From NCBI GenBank assembly GCA_947632145.1, contig CANRNW010000006.1:1-55414 (forward strand): a stretch of DNA of 55,414 nt. The letters are read 5' to 3'. Numbering within the stretch: the first letter of the stretch is position 1; each line of letters begins with the position of its first letter. The stretch is from an uncultured Clostridia bacterium (GTDB lineage Bacteria; Bacillota; Clostridia; TANB77; CAG-508). The notes beneath the pieces were generated by a model. The model saw only the letters and a list, made by a program, of their open reading frames with translations, did no database searches and had not been told where the DNA came from. Made by a program: the position numbers and the translations under genes. Shown here piece by piece: positions 21,480 to 29,065 of the stretch.

Positions 21480-24400
21480 ATGGAAAATTTAAAAAGGCAA
21501 ATAAAAAGAATAACTAGCATTATTTTAATAATTACTATTTTAGTAGGAGTATTGCCTAATTTTGGCTTACTGAAACTGAGCAATGCTGTAAATCAAGCGA
21601 AGATGATTGTAAGACCAGGAGTGGAAGAATTTGAAGAAAAAAATGGCAACAAGATATTTAAATTAAATGTGTATTTGAATAATATAATAGATGAAATTGG
21701 AAGTACTTTATATTTAAAATATCCTGCTGATAAAATGACTCCATGTGATAGCGATGGTAATGAAATAGCTTCTGCAACAGGAAGTACAGGTACATCCAAT
21801 GTAAAAAAAGCAGTTTCTTTAGGTGAGCAAATGGATTATTCAGATGCTGGAGCAGATTTCTTTATAGATACAGACAAAGGAGAAATTTATTGTGCATTTC
21901 AAATAAAAACAGGAGAAATTACTACTGAGCATTTAATGTGTACAATAACTTTTAAAATAACAGATGAAACTTTAAAAATTTCAGATATTTCTAGTGACGA
22001 TTTTGTAATAGATGAGGTTAATGATGATGAAGGGTATTATACAACAGTTGGAGATTATTATGCTGATACAGATCCAGAATATTTTACTGTAGAAGATTTC
22101 AAAGGTTCAACATTAACATCAATATCTATAAAAACAAATCCTACAGAAGGACAAAAATATAATCATGGAGAAGAAATTGATTTAACAGGACTAGAACTTG
22201 AAGCAAAATATTCAGATAATACAACAAAAATAATATCTATAGATGATCCAGATTTAAAAATAACAACAGGAGAAAAAACTGGAGCATTTGCAGATATAAA
22301 TAACAAACAAATAACATTTGAATACAAAGGCAAAACAACAACTTTAGATGTTAACGTTATAGATCCAGTAATAAAAATAGAAGTTATTGATGAAAACAAT
22401 ATTTTATTACAAGGTATAGATAGTGGAGAAAAAATTCCAACAAATGAAGAAGGCTTATATCTAAAAACTATTACAACTAGTGGAAGTATAAATAACATAC
22501 CATTAAATGATAAAAGGATAACTTTAGATAGTGATAAAGCAGATATAAATAAAGTACCAAAAGAAAAACAACAAAGTCTTGGTGGAGGTACATATGCTGG
22601 ACCACAAACAATAACAGTTACATATAAAGAAAATGAAGAAACAATAACAACAACTTTTGATATATTAGTAAATGATGTAGTAGCTAGTATTGAAATATCA
22701 GAAACAAATCCTCCAACAAAGACATTTACAGTAAACGATACTTTTACTAAATCAGGAGCAATAGTTGTAATAGGAGAAAGTGGTCGTAGATATCCAGAAA
22801 TATCTATGTCTTCAGATAGTGTAAAAGTAACAGAACTAGATGGAAGTCCTGTAGATTTAAGTAATACAACTGCTAGAGATTTATTAGTATCTTTTGGTGA
22901 AGCAACAGCAACATACAGTATAACAGTAGAAAACAAAGTAGTATCAATAAAAATAAATTCAGATACTATAATGTTAAAATATGATAAAAAGATAAACGAA
23001 CAACAAGATTTATTTTCAGGAGTTACTGTAACAGAAATAATGTCAGATGGAACAGAAGGAGATACAAAACCTTTAGATTTCTCTTGGATACAAAATACTG
23101 ATTGTTATGATAAAATTACATATGAGCATAAATTAGTAGTATGGTATAAAAATGATGAAAATATAAAAGGTGAGATTTCTGTAAGAGTAAAAGATGAAGT
23201 AACAGGAATAACAGTAACAGGATTTGAAGATAAGGAATTTGTTTATAAAGATTCAATAGATTATGATGGTGTAGAATTAACTATTAAATATGTAAATAGA
23301 GAAGTTATTTATAAAGGTGAAGAAATATTAGAATTATTAGAGTATACCTTAGAAGATGATGGATTAAAATTGACAGTAAGTGGATTTAACAGTGATGTTA
23401 TAGAAAACAATCAAAAAGTTACATTTACATATTCAGAAGATGGAAGCAAAACAGTAAGTGCAGATGTTTTCGTAAATATAGGTAAAGCAACACTTGAAGT
23501 ACCAGAATGTGACGTAATAGAAATATATGAAGGAAAGAAATTATCAACAGTTGAAGATAAATTACCAAAAACTGAATATGGTCAAGTAGAGTGGAAAAAT
23601 CCAGAAAAAACATTAACATATAGTGAAGAAGAGCAAGAAATTGAAGCAATATATAAAATGAATGGTACATATAGTCCATTTTATAAAGATGTTGATTGTA
23701 AAATCAAAGTAAAAGTATTACAAAATCCTGTTGTAAGCATAGAAGTATTGGAAGAATCAACAAATAAAACAGAATATATAGAAGGACAAAGTTTTGATCC
23801 AATAGGAATGAAAATAAAAGTAACATACGAAAGTGGAGATCAAGTTACAATAACTGTAGATGAAGATACTAAAGGAATAACATATAGTCCAAATGAAAAT
23901 TTACAAGTAGAAACAGATAAAATCACAGTAACTTATGGTGGAAAAACATCAACTCAAGATATAACAGTAAAAGAAGACTATGTAACAGAAATAACAGTAA
24001 CTTATCCAAACAATTTCCAACAAGTTGGAAAAGATATAGATTTAACAAATACAACTATACAAAAGAAATGGGCAAGTGAACTTTCACATGGAGCAGATGA
24101 TACAGAACCAGTAACATTAGATATGATTTCTAGTGATGGTATAGTTAATGGTAAATTTACAGTTCCAGGAAATGTTGAAATAACAGTTACATACGATAAC
24201 GGAAGAGAAGATAAACCTACGGCTAAATTTACTGCTCAAGTAGAAGATGCAATACAAAGTATTACTTTAAATGAAATTGAAACAGAATACTGGGTAGGAG
24301 ATGAAATTGATAATAATATATCAATTACAGTAAATTATGTAAATCCAGGAAATAATAAAACCATAGTATTTGGTTCAGAAGATTGGAACAAGTTCTGTAC

Positions 24401-26210
24401 TATAAAAGGTATAGATATGTCTAAACCTGGAACATATACATTAAAAGTATCTTACGGAGAGTATGAAACAGAAGGAAAAACAATTCAAGTAAAAGATTAT
24501 GTTACAGAAATTAGAGTAGTTAACAATAAGTTAATATACAAATTAAATGAAGATGGTAGCTTTAATATACAAGTAAATAAATATATGGCAAGTGAACCAG
24601 AAAAAGCTATTTTAGTAGGTTCAGACTCATATAGTTTATCTATTGCAAATGTTAATACAAGTGTTACTGGAAAAACAGAAGTAACAGTATCATATACAAA
24701 TGAAAAAGGTGAAAAATTAACAGATAAATTTAATGTACAAGTAATAAATGCAACAGTAAAAGCAGTATTAGAAACAACACCAAAAACAATGCCTGAATAT
24801 TGGGGAGATGAGTTAATTTTAACTGGTGCAAGTATAAAAGTAGAAAAACAAGATGGAACTTATGATACTATAAGTTTGCCAAATAGTGCAGTAACAGTTT
24901 CAGCTTATAATTCAAAAACATTAGCACCACAAACAATATCTTTCACATATAAGTATAAAGAACTAAATGAAATGAATGAAGAAATAGAAAAAGTTATATC
25001 AGTTGAAGGAACATTAAATATAACATTAAAAGATTATTGGACAGGAGAAATAATAATTAGTGGTATTCCAGCAACATCAATAAGAGGACAAGAACTAGAC
25101 TTAAGTAAAGCAACACTTTCAAAAGTAATGGCAAGTGGAGCAACAGATGGACCAATAGCAATATCAAGTTCAATGATTAGTAATTTTGATAAAAATGTAG
25201 AAGGAAAACAAACTATAACAGTAACATATTTAGGTAAGTCAGCAACATGTGATGTAACAGTAACGGATTATATTACATCAATATCTATGAATAGGTTACC
25301 AAATAAAGTTAACTATATACAAGGTGAAAGCTTAGATGTTACAGGTGCAGTATTAAATGTTGTTAAACAAAGTGGTAGAATAGAAGAAATAGCAATAACA
25401 AAAGAAATGATAAGTGGATACAATCCAAATAAAGTTGGTCAACAAACAGTAATAGTAAATTACGAAGGTTTCACAACATCATTTATAGTAACTGTAAAAG
25501 CAGAAACAACGGATGAACCAACAAAACCAAATAATCCAGTAACACCAACAGAACCAAGTAAACCATCTGGTAATGAACCAAGTAAGCCATCTGGTAATAC
25601 ATCAGAAATAGTTCCAACAGAAACAAAAAAATATCTAGTTATATTTGTAGACTATGATGGAACAATATTAAAAACAGAAGAAGTTGAAAGTGGAAAATCT
25701 GCAACAGAACCAAAAGTAAAAACTAGAAAAGGTTATAAATTTATTGGTTGGGATAAAGATTTTGATGTTGTAGAAGAAGATATAACAGTAAAAGCACAAT
25801 ATGAAAAAATTGAAACTATAGAAGAAAGTCCAAAACCAACTCAAACATTAGGTGAAAAAGACGAAGTAAAAGAAGAAAATAGAATTAAAGAAACTTTAAT
25901 ACCAGCAGCAATTGGTTTAGGAATAACAGGATTATTACTACTATTGATATCTATATTAACAAAGAAAAATGTTGAAATATATGCAATATATGATAAAGAA
26001 AGAGAACTAATAGGAAAAGAAAAAATTAGTAAAAACAATAACACTATTGTTCTAGATGCATATAAATCAAAATTAGAAAATGCTAAAGTTATAGAAATAG
26101 AAATAAACGAAAAAACAGTAGAAAAATTAGAAGGAGAAACAATCCAAGTAGTAATAGATGACGAAACAAAGAAATACAAAATGACAGATAAAATTATAAT
26201 TAAAAAATAA
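21480..26210 (+). CDS. Large surface protein with cohesin-like, Big_3 and InlB-type repeats and a C-terminal transmembrane anchor
   Basis: A 1576-aa paralog of the preceding protein. I place the start at ATG 21480 because TTGGAGGAGAG lies directly upstream and MENLKRQIKR begins a normal signal peptide; an ATG 33 nt earlier has no SD. Layout: signal peptide about 1-35; cohesin-like domain about 37-215; Big_3 Ig-like repeats about 205-1325; Pro/Ser-rich linker with repeated PSKPSGNE (about 1340-1380); one InlB B-repeat (FVDYDG ... GYKFIGWD, about 1383-1442); transmembrane helix (about 1471-1496); 80-aa tail starting KKNVEIYA. It has no MBG block, unlike its paralog. No terminator is evident between the two genes, so they may be cotranscribed. 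It is followed by a strong terminator. Role: probably surface adhesion or scaffolding. Confidence 0.9.
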   Translation: MENLKRQIKRITSIILIITILVGVLPNFGLLKLSNAVNQAKMIVRPGVEEFEEKNGNKIFKLNVYLNNIIDEIGSTLYLKYPADKMTPCDSDGNEIASATGSTGTSNVKKAVSLGEQMDYSDAGADFFIDTDKGEIYCAFQIKTGEITTEHLMCTITFKITDETLKISDISSDDFVIDEVNDDEGYYTTVGDYYADTDPEYFTVEDFKGSTLTSISIKTNPTEGQKYNHGEEIDLTGLELEAKYSDNTTKIISIDDPDLKITTGEKTGAFADINNKQITFEYKGKTTTLDVNVIDPVIKIEVIDENNILLQGIDSGEKIPTNEEGLYLKTITTSGSINNIPLNDKRITLDSDKADINKVPKEKQQSLGGGTYAGPQTITVTYKENEETITTTFDILVNDVVASIEISETNPPTKTFTVNDTFTKSGAIVVIGESGRRYPEISMSSDSVKVTELDGSPVDLSNTTARDLLVSFGEATATYSITVENKVVSIKINSDTIMLKYDKKINEQQDLFSGVTVTEIMSDGTEGDTKPLDFSWIQNTDCYDKITYEHKLVVWYKNDENIKGEISVRVKDEVTGITVTGFEDKEFVYKDSIDYDGVELTIKYVNREVIYKGEEILELLEYTLEDDGLKLTVSGFNSDVIENNQKVTFTYSEDGSKTVSADVFVNIGKATLEVPECDVIEIYEGKKLSTVEDKLPKTEYGQVEWKNPEKTLTYSEEEQEIEAIYKMNGTYSPFYKDVDCKIKVKVLQNPVVSIEVLEESTNKTEYIEGQSFDPIGMKIKVTYESGDQVTITVDEDTKGITYSPNENLQVETDKITVTYGGKTSTQDITVKEDYVTEITVTYPNNFQQVGKDIDLTNTTIQKKWASELSHGADDTEPVTLDMISSDGIVNGKFTVPGNVEITVTYDNGREDKPTAKFTAQVEDAIQSITLNEIETEYWVGDEIDNNISITVNYVNPGNNKTIVFGSEDWNKFCTIKGIDMSKPGTYTLKVSYGEYETEGKTIQVKDYVTEIRVVNNKLIYKLNEDGSFNIQVNKYMASEPEKAILVGSDSYSLSIANVNTSVTGKTEVTVSYTNEKGEKLTDKFNVQVINATVKAVLETTPKTMPEYWGDELILTGASIKVEKQDGTYDTISLPNSAVTVSAYNSKTLAPQTISFTYKYKELNEMNEEIEKVISVEGTLNITLKDYWTGEIIISGIPATSIRGQELDLSKATLSKVMASGATDGPIAISSSMISNFDKNVEGKQTITVTYLGKSATCDVTVTDYITSISMNRLPNKVNYIQGESLDVTGAVLNVVKQSGRIEEIAITKEMISGYNPNKVGQQTVIVNYEGFTTSFIVTVKAETTDEPTKPNNPVTPTEPSKPSGNEPSKPSGNTSEIVPTETKKYLVIFVDYDGTILKTEEVESGKSATEPKVKTRKGYKFIGWDKDFDVVEEDITVKAQYEKIETIEESPKPTQTLGEKDEVKEENRIKETLIPAAIGLGITGLLLLLISILTKKNVEIYAIYDKERELIGKEKISKNNNTIVLDAYKSKLENAKVIEIEINEKTVEKLEGETIQVVIDDETKKYKMTDKIIIKK
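21602..22090 (+). repeat. N-terminal coding segment shared with the 12355 gene
   Basis: Second copy of the segment at 12481-12970, encoding MIVRPGV to DTDPEYF. Long identical stretches run through the middle of the segment, including the part encoding KYPADKMTPCD. Confidence 0.85.
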
Positions 26211-26216
26211 TGAATG

Positions 26217-26254
26217 AAAAAACTCAGTCTGATAAAGCAGACTGAGTTTTTTTT
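26217..26254 (+). terminator. Rho-independent terminator after the surface-protein cluster
   Basis: AACTCAGTCTG (26221-26231), loop ATAAAG, CAGACTGAGTT (26238-26248), with a T run to 26254. The flanking A's extend the stem. This is a strong intrinsic terminator just after the 21480 gene. Confidence 0.95.
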
Positions 26255-26261
26255 GTGTGTA

Positions 26262-26290
26262 TTGAATAAAATATTATAAAGTGCTAAAAT
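26262..26290 (+). promoter_or_regulatory. Promoter of the copper genes
   Basis: TTGAAT (26262-26267), a 17-nt spacer and TAAAAT (26285-26290), with TG one base upstream of the -10 (an extended -10). The predicted start is near 26297, followed by AAAGGAGG before ATG 26345. Confidence 0.75.
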
Positions 26291-26305
26291 AATAAATGTA
26301 GAAAA

Positions 26306-26318
26306 GACAAATTATGTC
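26306..26318 (+). promoter_or_regulatory. Possible operator GACA-N5-TGTC
   Basis: A hyphenated inverted repeat GACA-AATTA-TGTC lies just after the predicted start of the copper transcript. CopY-type repressors bind a different spacing (TACA-N2-TGTA), so the match is only suggestive. No copper regulator gene lies in this window. Confidence 0.25.
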
Positions 26319-26344
26319 GTATGAAAAAAAGGAGGATAATATAT

Positions 26345-26551
26345 ATGAAAGATATACAAATAAAAGTTAACGGAATGGTATGTGGAGGCTGTAAAAAAAG
26401 AGTTGAAAATGCGTTAAAAACTATAGATGGAATAGAAGATGTAGTAGCAAATTATGAAAATGGAAATGTTGCAATTAAGGCAAATAAAGAAATTGAACTA
26501 AGCACAATCAAAGAAAAAATAGAAGATATTGGTTTTGAGGTTGAAGGGTAA
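26345..26551 (+). CDS. copZ: Copper chaperone / HMA-domain protein (CopZ-like)
   Basis: A 68-aa protein made of one heavy-metal-associated domain. The metal motif GMVCGGC has Cys13 and Cys16 at the usual place, and the ferredoxin-like pattern follows (GIEDVVANYENGNVAI, then IGFEVEG at the end). The start at 26345 is set by AAAGGAGG 11 nt upstream; an earlier ATG at 26321 overlaps that site and is rejected. The product probably binds Cu(I) in the cytoplasm and hands it to the ATPase encoded 5 nt downstream, with which it forms an operon. A mercuric-binding role is less likely given the copper-type ATPase. Confidence 0.85.
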   Translation: MKDIQIKVNGMVCGGCKKRVENALKTIDGIEDVVANYENGNVAIKANKEIELSTIKEKIEDIGFEVEG

Positions 26552-26556
26552 TTAGT

Positions 26557-28757
26557 ATGAAAAAGATTGTTTTAAGTATAGAAGGGATGACCTGTAGTGC
26601 TTGCTCAAATGGACTAGAAAAATACTTAAACAAACAAAATGGAGTTATAAACGCAAGTGTAAATTTAGTTTTAGCAAATGCTACAATTGATTATGATGAG
26701 TCTATATTAGATCAAGAAAAGCTAGAGAAGTACGTTAAGCAAGCAGGTTTTACAAGTTTACGGTTTATTTAAAGAGATAAAAAATCAAAAAACAAGTAAA
26801 ATAGAAAAAATAAAATTTATACTATTTACAATTCTTGCAATTGTGTTAATGTATATTTCTATGGGACATATGATAAATTTGCCTACACTAGATATAATAA
26901 ATCCACATATAAATCCAATTACTTATACAATTACATTATTTGTTTTAACAATTCTTTTTCTAATATATGGATTTGACATTCTAAAAAATGGTTATAAAAA
27001 CCTAATTCATAAAGTACCCAATATGGATACACTAGTTGCAATAGGAGTGGTTAGCAGCTTTTTATATAGTATATATGGAATGGTTTTAATAATTAAAGGA
27101 AATACAGAACATATAATGAATTTATACTTTGAATCTTCTGCTATTGTAATATATTTTATAAAATTAGGTAGATATTTAGATAGAATTAGTAAAGACAAAA
27201 CCAAAGAAGCAATACAAAAACTAGCTCAAATAACGCCAAATGAAGCGGTTATAGAGCGAGATGGAAAAGAAATAAAAGTTACACTAGATGAAATAAAAAA
27301 AGGAGACATAGTAATTGCAAAGCCTGGAGAAAAAATTGCAGTAGATGGAGAAATAATAGAAGGATTTGCACACTTAGATGAAGCTTTTATAACAGGTGAG
27401 AGTAAGCCAATAGAAAAAACAATAGGTGCAAAAGTTATTGCAGGTAGCCTAAACTATGATGGATTTATAAAATATAAAGCTGAAAGAATAGGTAGAGAAT
27501 CAACTGTTTCTGAAATAGTAAGACTAGTTATAGAAGCAAGTAATACTAAGGCTCCTATAGCAAAAATTGCAGATAAAATATCTGGAGTTTTTGTTCCAAC
27601 AGTTATAGTAATTGCTATTGTTACATTCTTAATATATCTAATACTTGGAGCAGAGTTTAGTAGTGCTATTATTACATTTGTTACTATACTAGTTGTTGCT
27701 TGTCCTTGCAGTTTAGGATTAGCAACTCCACTTGCAATTGTTGTAAGTGAAGGACTCTGCGCAAATAATGGAATACTAGTAAAGAAAAGTGAAATTTTAG
27801 AAATTGCATCTAAGGTAAATACCGTTGTTTTCGATAAAACAGGTACATTAACATATGGAAGATTAAAGATTTCTAAAATATATAATTATAGCAATTTAAG
27901 TGACAAGGAAATTATACAACTAATTGGAAGTATAGAAGCAAAATCTACACACCCAATAGGAAAAGCATTTACAAATTATATGGAAACAAACTCTATAGAA
28001 AGCTTACAAGTAGATAAGTTTGAAAACATAGCAGGCTTAGGTATTATAGGAGAAATAAATGATCAAAATATTATAGTAGGTAATAGCAAAATTGTTTCAA
28101 AATATAACGTCAATAATACTCATTTAGAAGATGAAAACGAGCTTGCAAAAGCAGGAAATAGCATAGTTTATGCAATTAAAAACTCAGAAATAATTGCTCT
28201 TATTGGGGTGAATGATATCATAAGAGAAAATGCAAAACAGCTTATAATCGATTTTCATGCGAAAAATATTCAAACAATTATGCTTACAGGAGACAATTTA
28301 GAAACTGCAGAAAAGATTGGAAAAGAGTTAGGAATAGCAAAAGTGATATCAAATGTTGTTCCATTTCAAAAGGCAGAAACAATAAAACAATTAAAATCTG
28401 AAGGAAAATGTGTTTTAATGTGTGGAGATGGAATAAATGATAGCCCAGCATTGGCTAATGCAGATATTGGAGTAAGTATTAAAGAGCGGATGCGATATCG
28501 CTAGGGATTCTTCGGATGTAATACTTACTAAAAATGACTTACAATCTATTTTAAAACTAATTTCAATAAGTAAAAGAACAATAAGAAATATAAAACAGAA
28601 TTTATTTTGGGCATTCTTCTATAATTGCTTAATGATACCAATTGCAATTGGAATATTAAAACCTCTTGGAATAGCGATAAATCCTATGATTGCAAGCTTT
28701 GCAATGGTACTTAGTAGTATTACAGTAATTTTGAATGCATTGAGATTAAGAAAATAA
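26557..28757 (+). CDS. copA: Copper-translocating P1B-type ATPase, interrupted by two +1 frameshifts at CGG codons
   Basis: Exports Cu(I) across the cytoplasmic membrane using ATP. Three adjacent frames together make a full-length 732-aa enzyme. The first (to 26760) is an N-terminal HMA domain with GMTCSAC. The second (26762-28486) has the transmembrane helices, TGES (279-282), the ion-binding CPC (Cys382, Cys384), the phosphorylated DKTGT (Asp426), the HP motif in STHPIG and GDGIND (623-628). The third (28488-28757) has the end of the P domain (GCDIARDSSDVIL) and the last two helices. Each junction falls on a zero-frame CGG, and skipping one base restores the frame with glycine. No other lesion is visible and every catalytic motif is intact, which argues against an old pseudogene. 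Silver transport is an alternative substrate. Confidence 0.85.
26761..26763 (+). other. Frameshift site 2: zero-frame CGG codon in copA
   Basis: The zero frame reads ACA AGT TTA CGG TTT ATT TAA. Skipping C26761 gives AGT TTA GGT TTA TTT AAA, that is AGFTSL-GLFKE, which continues into the first transmembrane region. CopA homologs commonly have a glycine at this place (AGFKSLG type). Confidence 0.8.
28487..28489 (+). other. Frameshift site 3: zero-frame CGG codon in copA
   Basis: The zero frame reads AAA GAG CGG ATG CGA TAT CGC TAG. Skipping C28487 gives AAA GAG GGA TGC GAT ATC GCT, that is KEGCDIARDSSD, matching the conserved G-T-D-I-A stretch after GDGIND in P-type ATPases. The post-shift codon is glycine GGA. 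Confidence 0.85.
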
Positions 28758-28772
28758 ATAAATCGTATTTAG

Positions 28773-28805
28773 GAGTGCAATGTTAATAATTGCATTCTTT
28801 TTTTT
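28773..28805 (+). terminator. Rho-independent terminator after copA
   Basis: GAGTGCAAT (28773-28781), a 7-nt loop and ATTGCATTC (28789-28797), with one G-T pair, then a run of eight T's. It lies 16 nt after the restored copA stop at 28757, not after the premature stop at 28504, which supports the longer reading of copA. Confidence 0.9.
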
Positions 28806-28904
28806 ATATTTAATACATGTAATATTGCATTCAAAAGTGCTTATTCCCTAGAAATATCAGTAAAAAACCATGCTAAATGTAAAATAAATGTAAAGTAAGT
28901 TTAA

Positions 28905-28968
28905 TAAATAAATATATATAGTCTAAAGTTTAAATTTCCCTAATCTTAATTATATATATATTTATTTA
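28905..28968. repeat. 16-bp perfect inverted repeat upstream of the giant gene
   Basis: TAAATAAATATATATA (28905-28920) and TATATATATTTATTTA (28953-28968) are exact reverse complements separated by 32 nt. They lie just upstream of the promoter at 28987. The pair contains only A and T, so it could open as a cruciform or act as a weak hairpin. The surrounding gap between copA and the giant gene otherwise holds only the terminator and promoter. Confidence 0.6.
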
Positions 28969-28986
28969 TAAGCACAAATAGTGGCA

Positions 28987-29014
28987 TTGACTTAAGTCTA
29001 AAAATGACTAAAAT
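28987..29014 (+). promoter_or_regulatory. Promoter of the giant RCC1 gene
   Basis: TTGACT (28987-28992), a 16-nt spacer and TAAAAT (29009-29014). The 10-bp palindrome GACTTAAGTC (28989-28998) overlaps the -35 and could be an operator. AAAGGAG stands before ATG 29066. Confidence 0.65.
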
Positions 29015-29065
29015 GAAAGTATATTGTAATAATTTGTACAAAAAACAAGCAAAGGAGAAAATGCC

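Noticed and set aside
21447-21480. Upstream ATG at 21447 as the start of the second giant paralog
   Set aside because: It has no SD, and the TTGGAGGAGAG before ATG 21480 would lie inside the coding sequence; the signal peptide begins naturally at 21480.
26321-26345. Upstream ATG at 26321 as the start of copZ
   Set aside because: It overlaps the AAAGGAGG that serves ATG 26345 and has no SD of its own; the HMA domain is complete from 26345.
26557-28757. copA as an ordinary pseudogene or set of separate short genes
   Set aside because: All motifs are intact across three frames and both breaks have the same CGG context. The pieces lack their own SDs and could not fold as separate pumps. An assembly error remains possible and is listed as a refuting outcome.
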